NCBI GenBank assembly: GCA_947373155.1
Contig: CANBWO010000012.1
Location: forward strand, 1-32,897
Length of the DNA stretch: 32,897 nt
Reading direction: 5' to 3'
Source of the DNA: Microbacteriaceae bacterium
Lineage (GTDB): Bacteria; Actinomycetota; Actinomycetes; Actinomycetales; Microbacteriaceae
The translations under genes were made by a program, and so were the position numbers. The stretch's first letter is position 1. Each line of letters starts with the position of its first letter. Positions 1 to 7,564 of the stretch are shown piece after piece. The notes beneath the pieces were generated by a model, which had not been told where the DNA came from, made no database searches, and saw only the letters and a program-made list of their open reading frames with translations.

Positions 1-735
1 GCAGCCGATGTGGTAGCGCTGGCGCGTTTTAGAGCACTCGACCTAAAGGTTGAAACCAAGCCAGATCGCAGCCCTGTCACCGATGCCGACAAGGCAACCG
101 AGGCGGCCATCAAGGACATTTTGAACACGGAACGACCAGCCGATGGAATCATCGGTGAGGAATTTGGCAACAGCGGCAGCGTGGATCGCAAGTGGATTAT
201 TGACCCGATTGACGGCACCGCAAACTATTTGCGCGGGGTGCCGGTTTGGGCCACGCTGATTGCTCTCTCGATTGACCAAAAACCCGTGTTGAGCGTGGTC
301 TCGGCACCGGCCCTCGGCCGTCGCTGGTGGGCCGCCCCAGGTGTTGGCGCCTGGACCAGAGACCTTGATGGCTCCGTGCGCGCACTGGCAGTGAGCGGCA
401 TTAGCGACCTAGAGCACGCTTCACTTAGCTACAACAATCTGCAGCTTTGGGACAGTTTTGGCTTCATGGAGCCGCTTATGAAGATGAGTCGCCAGGTTTG
501 GCGAACCCGCGCCTACGGCGACTTTTTAAGCTACATGTACTTGGCCGAGGGCTCCCTGGATATCGTGGCCGAACACGACCTCAAGATTTACGACATCGCT
601 GCGCTGGTGCCCATTGTGGAGCTAGCCGGGGGTGAATTCAGTGCCATCGATGGCCCACTCACTGAGGACAGCTCAAGCGTGTTGGCTACCAATAGCAAAC
701 TTCACCAGGTCAGCCTCAACGGTTTCGCCCTGTAA
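1..735 (+). CDS. hisN: Histidinol-phosphatase of the inositol monophosphatase family (5' truncated by window edge)
   Basis: This gene probably removes phosphate from L-histidinol phosphate, the penultimate step of histidine synthesis, in the cytoplasm. The reading frame is open from base 1, so the true start lies outside the window; 244 residues are visible and about 15-20 N-terminal residues are missing against the roughly 260-residue family. The Mg-dependent inositol-phosphatase signatures are present: GEEFG near visible residue 52, DPIDGTANY near 68-76, and YDIAALVPIVELAGG near the C-terminus. The KPDRSPVTDAD segment near residues 20-30 is typical of actinobacterial HisN rather than SuhB. 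It converges on the aldehyde dehydrogenase gene, with stops 24 bases apart. It could instead be a generic inositol-1-phosphatase; the family is certain, the substrate less so. Confidence 0.85.
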   Translation, partial: AADVVALARFRALDLKVETKPDRSPVTDADKATEAAIKDILNTERPADGIIGEEFGNSGSVDRKWIIDPIDGTANYLRGVPVWATLIALSIDQKPVLSVVSAPALGRRWWAAPGVGAWTRDLDGSVRALAVSGISDLEHASLSYNNLQLWDSFGFMEPLMKMSRQVWRTRAYGDFLSYMYLAEGSLDIVAEHDLKIYDIAALVPIVELAGGEFSAIDGPLTEDSSSVLATNSKLHQVSLNGFAL

Positions 736-759
736 CCAGCCGCCTTGCAGCTTGAAGCT

Positions 760-2250
760 CTAGTTTTGTGGGAAGCCTAGGTTAATTCCACCGTGGCTTG
801 GGTCCAACCAGCGACTTGTGATTGCTTTACCGCGAGTAAAGAAATGTACTCCCTCGACTCCGTGGGCCTTGGTATCGCCAAACAGGGAGTTCTTCCAACC
901 ACCGAACGAGTAGTAGGCCACCGGCACTGGAATCGGCACATTGATTCCGATCATGCCAACCTCGACCTCGTTCTGGAAGCGACGTGCGGCTCCCCCATCG
1001 TTGGTAAAAATTGCGGTTCCGTTGCCAAATGCACCGTTATTGATCAGGGCCACGCCATCGTCAAAGGTTTTTACTCGAACCACAGACAGCACCGGACCAA
1101 AGATTTCCTCGGTGTACACCTTGCTGGTGACCGGAACCTGGTCAATCAGGGTTGGGCCAAGCCAGAAGCCCTCGGGGGCTCCATCGAACTCCTGGTTACG
1201 GCCGTCAACCACAACTTTCGCGCCATCGGCGGCTGCTATGTCTATGTAAGAAGCCACTTTGTCGCGGTGAACCTCGGTCACCAGCGGGCCCATGTCGCAG
1301 TTTCTGCGGCCGTCTCCCGTTCGTAGTTTGCTCATGCGCTCCACGATCTTGGCTATCAGCGCGTCTGCCACCGGTTCCACAACCACGGCTACAGATATCG
1401 CCATGCAACGCTCTCCAGCAGAACCAAAACCGGCATTGATGGCGGAGTCAGCAACTAGGTCAAGGTCGGCGTCTGGCAAGACCAACATGTGGTTTTTGGC
1501 GCCGCCCAAAGCCTGAACCCGCTTGCCGTGCTTGGATCCGGTTTCGTAAACGTATTGAGCAATCGGGGTTGAACCCACAAAAGAAATTGCGGCCACATCC
1601 GGGTGAGTGAGCAAACCGTCCACGGCCTCTTTGTCGCCGTTCAGCACAGTAAATACTCCGTCTGGCAGTCCGGCTTCTTTCAAGAGTTTGGCGATCCAAA
1701 TTGCCGCCGATGGGTCTTTCTCTGAGGGCTTCAACACCACGGAATTTCCGGCAGCCAGCGCAATTGGGAAAAACCACATTGGGACCATCGCAGGAAAATT
1801 GAATGGACTGATGATTCCAACGACACCAAGGGGCTGTCGGGTGCTGTAAACATCTACGCCAGTTGAGACGTTTTCGCTGTAAAAACCCTTGAGTAGGTGC
1901 GGAATACCGGTAGCAAATTCCACGACTTCCTGGCCGCGCGTAATTTCACCAAGAGCATCGCTTAGAACCTTGCCGTGCTCGCTGGTAATGATTTCGGCTA
2001 ATTCACCCTTGCGGGCGTTTAGTAACTCGCGGAAAGCAAACATAACCTGTTGCCGTTTTACAAGTGATGTGTCTCGCCATTCCGGGAAGGCGGCTTTGGC
2101 AGAGGCGATGGCACTCTGAATCTCTGTTTGATTTGCTAAAGCAACCTGCTTGGTAACAACGCCTAACGCCGGGTCATAAACCGGGGCTGTGCGACCAGAC
2201 GCGCTTGGATACTCGGCTCCGTTGATCCAGTGTCCGACAACTGCACTCAT
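760..2250 (-). CDS. mmsA: Methylmalonate-semialdehyde dehydrogenase (CoA-acylating)
   Basis: This enzyme oxidises methylmalonate semialdehyde (or malonate semialdehyde) with NAD and CoA to propionyl-CoA or acetyl-CoA, in valine or inositol catabolism. The 496-residue length matches the family. The aldehyde dehydrogenase fold is clear: Asn151 in SPFNFP, the NAD-binding segment FVGSTPIAQY (224-233), and catalytic Cys282 in GERCMA. The N-terminal HWINGAEYPSASGRTAPVYDPA is typical of MmsA/IolA rather than other ALDH groups. None of the usual partners (3-hydroxyisobutyrate dehydrogenase, acyl-CoA dehydrogenase, iol genes) is adjacent, so the substrate pathway cannot be fixed from context. The ATG start has only a weak ribosome-binding site. 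A short palindrome lies about 30 bp upstream. Confidence 0.9.
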   Translation of the reverse strand: MSAVVGHWINGAEYPSASGRTAPVYDPALGVVTKQVALANQTEIQSAIASAKAAFPEWRDTSLVKRQQVMFAFRELLNARKGELAEIITSEHGKVLSDALGEITRGQEVVEFATGIPHLLKGFYSENVSTGVDVYSTRQPLGVVGIISPFNFPAMVPMWFFPIALAAGNSVVLKPSEKDPSAAIWIAKLLKEAGLPDGVFTVLNGDKEAVDGLLTHPDVAAISFVGSTPIAQYVYETGSKHGKRVQALGGAKNHMLVLPDADLDLVADSAINAGFGSAGERCMAISVAVVVEPVADALIAKIVERMSKLRTGDGRRNCDMGPLVTEVHRDKVASYIDIAAADGAKVVVDGRNQEFDGAPEGFWLGPTLIDQVPVTSKVYTEEIFGPVLSVVRVKTFDDGVALINNGAFGNGTAIFTNDGGAARRFQNEVEVGMIGINVPIPVPVAYYSFGGWKNSLFGDTKAHGVEGVHFFTRGKAITSRWLDPSHGGINLGFPQN

Positions 2251-2278
2251 GAGGTTCTTTTCTCTTGGAAATCAGGTA

Positions 2279-2294
2279 ACTCTAAGAATAGAGT
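2279..2294 (-). promoter_or_regulatory. Short perfect palindrome upstream of mmsA
   Basis: ACTCTA-AGAA-TAGAGT has 6-bp arms around a 4-base centre. On the minus strand it contains TATTCT, a plausible -10 element for mmsA. A palindrome over a -10 suggests a repressor site, but there is a single copy and no matching regulator nearby. Confidence 0.3.
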
Positions 2295-2332
2295 GCCTCA
2301 AACTTGTAATGCGGTTAGCCGTTGGACCGAAC

Positions 2333-2956
2333 TTAGCTTCTTGCAGAACGCCTTGCGCTCACTCGATTCCAAATCAAATCAATCATCAATATCAGGCCGA
2401 TCAAGAGCGTGCTCAAGGTAAACAACGCCTCCAGGATTGCCAAGTCGAACAATCGCTGCACGCTTCCATTCAGGAGCTTGGTACCCGTGAAGTTCGTCCA
2501 AGCCCAAATCAGGGCGGAGTACATCGCTGCAAAAACCAACCAGGTGCGACGAGCCCGCGACTGACGAATTAGGCCGAAGAGCAATGTGAAATAGCCGGCG
2601 ATGAACAAGAACCAAGTAACAACTTCGATAACCCGGGTGGCCGGTGAAACGCCAGACGCGCCGGCCGAACCGGAAGCCTGCGCGATTGGTGAACTTTGAA
2701 GGTTGACTAGGAACAGCGCGTAAGCGGCCAGCCCAGACACAACAACCACCGATGAGCCAACGCGGTTCAGAATCGAAGTACGTGCCCAGATTGCAACAGC
2801 GCTGGCCAAAACTACTATGAGAGCGACCGCCTGAGGCAAAGTTGCGAATGCCGCCGTGGCCGAACCCACCGCAGCCCAGGTAGCGCAAAGGTAGGCGGGC
2901 CAAGCTGCCAGCCACAGACCCAGAATCGCCTTTGCAACGCCATTGATTTTCTTCAT
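2333..2956 (-). CDS. Multi-pass membrane protein of unknown function
   Basis: I do not recognise the family. The 207-residue product has about six hydrophobic segments, roughly at residues 5-27, 38-57, 66-86, 108-130, 138-156 and 172-194. Short basic loops (for example RQSRARR after segment four) and a basic C-terminus (RVSARRSARS) suggest a cytoplasmic tail. A small Gly/Ser/Ala loop lies near residues 92-104. The ATG at 2956 is preceded by a good ribosome-binding site (AAGGGG, spacing 6). It is divergent from the nrtR-nad operon with 155 bp between starts and lies upstream of mmsA in the same orientation, 82 bp away. An overlapping ORF of 178 residues in another minus-strand frame is treated as a shadow. 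Confidence 0.7.
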   Translation of the reverse strand: MKKINGVAKAILGLWLAAWPAYLCATWAAVGSATAAFATLPQAVALIVVLASAVAIWARTSILNRVGSSVVVVSGLAAYALFLVNLQSSPIAQASGSAGASGVSPATRVIEVVTWFLFIAGYFTLLFGLIRQSRARRTWLVFAAMYSALIWAWTNFTGTKLLNGSVQRLFDLAILEALFTLSTLLIGLILMIDLIWNRVSARRSARS

Positions 2957-3029
2957 CTCAACCCCTTTTCGGATACTCTATCCACCGCTTTATGAAGATT
3001 GCGCTCAGCAGGTGGTTAACCCAGTTAAC

Positions 3030-3089
3030 GTCAAGTTGACAATAAGTAAATCAATGGGTTAGTGTCATTTTTACCCAAAGTGTTTGGGT
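3030..3089 (+). promoter_or_regulatory. Promoter and candidate NrtR operator for the nad operon
   Basis: A strong -35 (TTGACA, 3036-3041) and a -10 (TAGTGT, 3060-3065) are 18 bp apart. Three dyads surround them: GTCAAGTTGAC (3030-3040, perfect, over the -35); TGGGTTA at 3055-3061 facing TTACCCA at 3071-3077 (6 of 7 paired, spanning the -10); and ACCCAAA-GTG-TTTGGGT (3073-3089, perfect, at and after the likely start of transcription). An autoregulated NrtR would be expected to bind here. Which dyad is the operator cannot be decided by eye. Confidence 0.55.
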
Positions 3090-3111
3090 CTTCATCGATG
3101 CGGGGATTCAA

Positions 3112-3840
3112 ATGACCCATAGGGTGGCTGCACCACCTCAGCTGGCAATCAGCACAGTCATTTTTGCGCTCCGGCAAGACGCGGCCGGAAACACCACCCT
3201 CATGCTCCCGTTAGTGCAGCGTATTCGCGAACCTCATCTTGGAGACTGGGCGCTGCCGGGTGGCCCACTAAACGCAACCGAAGACCTGTCCGATGCAGCC
3301 GCCCGCAACCTGCGCGAGACCACTGGCCTTGAACCTAGATATCTAGAGCAGCTCTATGCCTTTGGCGATCCCGCACGCTCCAGCAACGAGGAGCGCGTGG
3401 TCTCGATTGTCTATTGGGCGCTGGTAGAGAGCTCGGAAGCCGACCAGGCGATTCAGAGCAGAAACGTTCAATGGTTTGCGGCCGATTGCATTCCAAACCT
3501 TGCCTTTGACCACAACCTGATTGTTGAATACGCGCTTTGGCGACTAAGAACCAAGCTTTCTTATAGCCGCGTGGCACACGGTTTCTTGGGTGAGGAATTC
3601 ACTCTGAGCCAGTTACGCGAGGTCTACGAAATCGTGCTTCAGAAGCCCCTGGACAAAGCCAACTTCCGCCGCACCATCGAAGCCAGCAAGTCCATCGTGC
3701 CAACCGGCCAGCGCGTCTCTGGCGGTAGTCACCGCCCACCTCAGCTTTACACCTACGACAAAACCCTGAACCTAACCGATCAGGGCCCACTTACCTCTAA
3801 ATCGGCAATCCGCCACAACTCCGAAACGAGCACAAAATGA
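3112..3840 (+). CDS. nrtR: NrtR-like transcriptional regulator of NAD synthesis (Nudix domain plus winged helix)
   Basis: The 242-residue protein has an N-terminal Nudix-like domain (about 10-145) and a C-terminal winged-helix region (about 150-225, starting near FTLSQLREVYE and including the NFRR recognition segment near 180). This is the architecture of NrtR, which senses ADP-ribose or related NAD metabolites and represses NAD genes. The Nudix box is degenerate: G51-x5-E57-x7-R65 is kept, but the expected REUxEE reads RNLRET, so one catalytic glutamate pair is broken. That fits a ligand sensor rather than a hydrolase. Its stop overlaps the nadA start (ATGA). The ATG has a weak ribosome-binding site. 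Family knowledge plus the nadABC neighbours make the call firm; ligand and target sites are inferred. Confidence 0.88.
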   Translation: MTHRVAAPPQLAISTVIFALRQDAAGNTTLMLPLVQRIREPHLGDWALPGGPLNATEDLSDAAARNLRETTGLEPRYLEQLYAFGDPARSSNEERVVSIVYWALVESSEADQAIQSRNVQWFAADCIPNLAFDHNLIVEYALWRLRTKLSYSRVAHGFLGEEFTLSQLREVYEIVLQKPLDKANFRRTIEASKSIVPTGQRVSGGSHRPPQLYTYDKTLNLTDQGPLTSKSAIRHNSETSTK

Positions 3841-5138
3841 CCGTAACCGCCTCGGTAAATACCCGAATTCAGCTGAGCGTAAAAGGCCAAAGCCAGGACA
3901 CCACCTGCAGCACCAGCCTGGCCAGCGGCCCATGGGAGTTCGACAAGGGCATGCCAGATTACGGGCCTGGTGCTTCGGTAGCAGACGTGATTCCCACCAA
4001 CTCCCCCATCCAGGCTCAGATCCCGGCAAAATACCGCGAAGCCAGCGATGAAGAACTGCACGAGCGCATCATCGCTGCAAAAAAGACCCTTGGGGATTCG
4101 GTTGTCATTCTGGGCCACTTTTATCAGCGAGACGAAATCGTTCAGCACGCCGACTACCTGGGAGACAGCTACCAGTTAGCGGTTGCCGCCACCAAACACG
4201 CCGAAGCCAAGGCCATTGTGTTCTGCGGGGTGCACTTTATGGCCGAGACCGCCGATGTGCTCAGTAACGCCGACCAGAGCGTAATCCTGCCGAATCTGGC
4301 CGCGGGTTGCAGCATGGCGGACATGGCGGATACCGACAGCGTTGAGGAGTGTTGGGCGCAGCTGACCGAGCTATACAGCCGCGGGCCGAACGGAATGGGA
4401 CCAAATGCCGAGGGCAAGGTACCTGTGATTCCTGTGACTTACATGAACTCATCGGCTGCTCTCAAGGCTTTCTGTGGCCGCAACGGTGGCATTGTTTGCA
4501 CCAGCAGCAACGCCAAGACTGTTTTGGAGTGGGCATTTGAGCGTGCCGAGCGCGTGTTGTTCTTCCCAGATCAGCACCTTGGAAGAAACACCGCTCTCTC
4601 TATGGGAATCGCGCTGGAGAACATGCCCCTTTGGCACGGCCGTAAGTCACTTGGTGGCAACACCGAGACTGCCCTTGAGCAAGCCAAAGTGATTCTGTGG
4701 AACGGATTCTGCAGCGTACACAAACGCTTTACCGTTGGCCAGATCGAGAAGGCACGCGTTGACTTCCCAGGTGTGCGCGTGATTGTTCACCCGGAATGCC
4801 CCATGGATGTGGTTCTGGCAGCCGACGAAAACGGCAGCACCGACTACATTCGCCGCGCCGTTGACGCAGCCACCGAACCTACGACCTTTGCAATCGGAAC
4901 CGAGGTAAATATGGTTCAGCGGTTGGCCGCCCAGTACCCGCAGCACAAGATTTTTTGCCTAGACCCGGTGATCTGCCCTTGTAGCACCATGTATCGCATT
5001 CACCCCGCCTACCTAGCCTGGGTGCTTGAGGAACTGGTGGCGGGCCGAGTGGTGAACCAAATCAGCGTTAATCCAGAGGTTCAGCTCAACGCCAAGGTGG
5101 CGCTGGAGCGCATGCTGGCAGCAAAGCCTTCGGTATAG
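3837..5138 (+). CDS. nadA: Quinolinate synthase
   Basis: NadA condenses iminoaspartate with dihydroxyacetone phosphate to quinolinate, using a [4Fe-4S] cluster held by three cysteines. The 433-residue protein shows the family landmarks: GHFYQRDEIVQHADYLGDS (93-111), CGVHFMAETADVL (130-142), GCSMADM with likely ligand Cys158, GGIVCTSSNA with Cys221, and the C-terminal CLDPVICPCSTMYRIHP with Cys380 or Cys382 as third ligand. The first 60 residues are poorly conserved and look like a lineage-specific extension; a downstream start was considered, but the ATG overlaps the nrtR stop by four bases, the usual coupling pattern. nadB follows after 2 bases. It needs an iron-sulfur assembly source, which the last core gene of the operon may supply. 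Confidence 0.97.
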   Translation: MTVTASVNTRIQLSVKGQSQDTTCSTSLASGPWEFDKGMPDYGPGASVADVIPTNSPIQAQIPAKYREASDEELHERIIAAKKTLGDSVVILGHFYQRDEIVQHADYLGDSYQLAVAATKHAEAKAIVFCGVHFMAETADVLSNADQSVILPNLAAGCSMADMADTDSVEECWAQLTELYSRGPNGMGPNAEGKVPVIPVTYMNSSAALKAFCGRNGGIVCTSSNAKTVLEWAFERAERVLFFPDQHLGRNTALSMGIALENMPLWHGRKSLGGNTETALEQAKVILWNGFCSVHKRFTVGQIEKARVDFPGVRVIVHPECPMDVVLAADENGSTDYIRRAVDAATEPTTFAIGTEVNMVQRLAAQYPQHKIFCLDPVICPCSTMYRIHPAYLAWVLEELVAGRVVNQISVNPEVQLNAKVALERMLAAKPSV

Positions 5139-5140
5139 CC

Positions 5141-6703
5141 ATGGCCAAGGTAATAGTTGTTGGTAGCGGAGTGGCGGGCCTGGTAGCCGCAGTTAAAGCC
5201 AGCGCCCAGCACCAAGTCACCCTCGTGACCAAGGATGTGCTCGGCGAAAGCAACACTCACTACGCACAAGGTGGCATCGCCGCGGTTACCAGCACCGATG
5301 ATTCCATCGCAGAACACATTGAGGACACACTTTTTGCCGGTGCCGGACTCTGCTGGAATCCTGCGGTCCAAGCGCTCTGCGAACAGGGCCCGCACAGCTT
5401 AAATGAGTTGATTGCATTCGGTGTTGAATTCGATCGCAAAGCCAACACCGCACCTGCTGGCCAACCCGAAACCACCGAACTTGCCCGCGGTCTAGAAGCC
5501 GCGCACTCGCACGCCCGAATTTTGCACGTGGGCGGCGATGCCACGGGTGCCGGAATCAGCAATGCACTGGTCAAGACCCTGCAAGCCTCAAAGGTTACGG
5601 TTCGGGAATACACACTGGCCACAGATCTGGTCCTCGAAAACGGCAAGGTTATTGGTCTGAGCATTTTTAGCAGCGATGGCCCCGAGCAACTAGAAGCCGA
5701 CGTGGTGATATTGGCCAGCGGTGGTGCGGGACAGCTGTATCGCCACACCACCAACCCATCGGTGACCACCGGAGACGGCGCAGCCCTGGGTTTGCGTGCC
5801 GGCGCAGTACTTGCCGACCTGGAGTTTTTCCAGTTCCACCCCACCGCACTTGCCGTTCCAGGCTCGTTCCTGATAAGCGAAGCGGTGCGAGGCGAGGGCG
5901 CTGTTTTGATCAATAACAAGGGTCAGCGCTTTATGCAAAAGATTCACCCGCTGGCAGAGCTTGCCCCGCGAGATGTGGTTGCACGCGGAATTCAACAGGA
6001 GATGATGGCACAGGGTGGCGAGCCGATTTTGTTGGATGCCACCAAACTCGGTGCCGAGTTCCTTTCAAGTCGCTTTCCGAGCATCAGCAAGGCATGCAAG
6101 TCTTACGGACTCAACTGGACTAAGCAGCCGATCCCCGTGACTCCGGCTGCCCACTACTGGATGGGTGGAATCGCCACCGATACCTTTGGGCGCACCAGCA
6201 TCCCCGGTCTTTTTGCGGTGGGCGAGGTGGCGTGCAACGGTTCGCACGGAGCCAACCGCTTGGCATCGAACAGTTTGCTGGAGAGCATCGTATTTGCCGA
6301 CCGAGCCATCGATGTGTTGGGCGAAGCCTGGCCGGTTGATTTCAACTTTGAGCGCTTCCGCGACCAACCACCAATTACCAACATCGATGTGGACCTGAGC
6401 TATAGCTCCAGCAGCCAGATTGTGGACCGCGTTGAGTTGCAAACCCAAATGTGGGACTTGGTAGGTCTTGCCCGCGAGGATTTGGGATTACGCCAAGCCC
6501 GCCGAACTTTTAGAGACTGGCGCCCACTCGATGCCGACAAACGCCTATTCACCGACTTCGAAGACGCCAACCTGCTGGATCTGGCACGAGCGGTAACCGC
6601 CTCTGCTCTGGCACGTCACGAATCCCGCGGCGCCCACTATCGCTTGGACTACCCTGAAACCAAACCAGAGCTAGCCCGACCAATCACGGTTAGAAAGGCC
6701 TAA
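5141..6703 (+). CDS. nadB: L-aspartate oxidase
   Basis: NadB is a flavoprotein that oxidises L-aspartate to iminoaspartate, the substrate of NadA. The 520-residue product starts with the FAD-binding VVGSGVAGLVAA (6-17), followed by the family signature ESNTHYAQGGIAAV (36-49), ARILHVGGDATG, the ASGGAGQLYRHTTNP segment, and SHGANRLASNSLLE near the FAD-contacting C-terminal part of the domain. The C-terminal helical domain is present (RRTFRDW through SRGAHYRLDYPE). The absence of an extra membrane anchor and the nad context separate it from succinate dehydrogenase or fumarate reductase subunits. It starts 2 bases after nadA and ends 1 base before nadC. Confidence 0.97.
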   Translation: MAKVIVVGSGVAGLVAAVKASAQHQVTLVTKDVLGESNTHYAQGGIAAVTSTDDSIAEHIEDTLFAGAGLCWNPAVQALCEQGPHSLNELIAFGVEFDRKANTAPAGQPETTELARGLEAAHSHARILHVGGDATGAGISNALVKTLQASKVTVREYTLATDLVLENGKVIGLSIFSSDGPEQLEADVVILASGGAGQLYRHTTNPSVTTGDGAALGLRAGAVLADLEFFQFHPTALAVPGSFLISEAVRGEGAVLINNKGQRFMQKIHPLAELAPRDVVARGIQQEMMAQGGEPILLDATKLGAEFLSSRFPSISKACKSYGLNWTKQPIPVTPAAHYWMGGIATDTFGRTSIPGLFAVGEVACNGSHGANRLASNSLLESIVFADRAIDVLGEAWPVDFNFERFRDQPPITNIDVDLSYSSSSQIVDRVELQTQMWDLVGLAREDLGLRQARRTFRDWRPLDADKRLFTDFEDANLLDLARAVTASALARHESRGAHYRLDYPETKPELARPITVRKA

Positions 6704-6704
6704 C

Positions 6705-7556
6705 GTGCTGACCAAACAAATCATCGATGAGGCCGTGGGTCGTGCCCTTCAAGAAGACGCCCCCTGGGGAGACGTGACTAGCCAGTACCTGATTCCCGAC
6801 GAATCTCTAGCCGTTGCCACACTCGAGGCAAGGGAACCCGGCGTCATGGCCGGCTCCGAGGTCTTTGCGGCGGCATTCCGATTGGTAGACGAGTCCGTAA
6901 CAGTGCAGTTGCTGGTTGCAGACGGCCAAGCCTTTGTGGCCGGTCAAACCCTAGCTACCGTTTCTGGTCCAGCCCGCGCGGTGCTAACCGGTGAGCGCGT
7001 GGCCCTGAACTTTGTGCAGCGAATGGCGGGCATCGCCACCACTACTTCCAAGTACGTTGCTGCGGTTTCCGGTACCAAGGCTCGAATCGTGGATACCCGT
7101 AAAACTACACCTGGGCTACGGGCTTTTGAAAAGCACTCGGTTCGCGTTGGCGGCGGGCACAACCACCGCTACAGCCTGAGCGATGCAGTGATGGCCAAAG
7201 ACAACCACCTAGCGATTTTGACTCGGGGAGGCAAAGATTTGACCACCGAACTCCTTCGCGTAAGAACTGAGCTGGGACACACCACCCACATCGAGGTTGA
7301 AGTGGATCGCCTAGACCAACTCGATGCAGTAATTGCCGCCAAGGTAGACACCATCATGCTGGATAACTTCACTTTGGAAGACATGGCCACCGGAGTTTCC
7401 AAGATCGCTGGGCGGGCTGTAGTGGAGGCAAGCGGTGGCGTAAACCTAGATACGGTAGCAGCCATTGCCGCAACTGGCGTAGACGTGATTTCAGTCGGGG
7501 CGCTGACACATCAGATTCGGTCGCTCGACCTCGGCCTTGACATCAGGATCGACTAG
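6705..7556 (+). CDS. nadC: Nicotinate-nucleotide pyrophosphorylase (carboxylating), quinolinate phosphoribosyltransferase
   Basis: NadC turns quinolinate and PRPP into nicotinate mononucleotide plus CO2. The 283-residue length is normal. The phosphoribosyl-binding motifs are clear: LNFVQRMAGIATTT (101-114), DTRKTTPGLR (130-139), HSVRVGGGHNHR (144-155), AVMAKDNH (161-168), and the C-terminal VEASGGVNL and ISVGALTH segments of the barrel. The start is GTG, one base after the nadB stop, with no separate promoter visible, so it is transcribed with nadAB. Confidence 0.97.
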   Translation: MLTKQIIDEAVGRALQEDAPWGDVTSQYLIPDESLAVATLEAREPGVMAGSEVFAAAFRLVDESVTVQLLVADGQAFVAGQTLATVSGPARAVLTGERVALNFVQRMAGIATTTSKYVAAVSGTKARIVDTRKTTPGLRAFEKHSVRVGGGHNHRYSLSDAVMAKDNHLAILTRGGKDLTTELLRVRTELGHTTHIEVEVDRLDQLDAVIAAKVDTIMLDNFTLEDMATGVSKIAGRAVVEASGGVNLDTVAAIAATGVDVISVGALTHQIRSLDLGLDIRID

Positions 7557-7564
7557 CCAAACCA

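Noticed and set aside
2379-2915. 178-residue minus-strand frame overlapping the membrane protein gene
   Set aside because: The other frame gives coherent membrane helices and a good ribosome-binding site; this one is Gly/Arg/Cys-rich as expected of a shadow.
3780-4148. 122-residue minus-strand frame across the nrtR-nadA junction
   Set aside because: It is antisense to two well-supported coding regions and has no recognisable domain or ribosome-binding site.
5260-5919. 219-residue open frame on the minus strand inside nadB
   Set aside because: It lies wholly antisense to a clear nadB, has a low-complexity Ser/Ala/Pro-rich product with no domain, and mirrors nadB codon structure.
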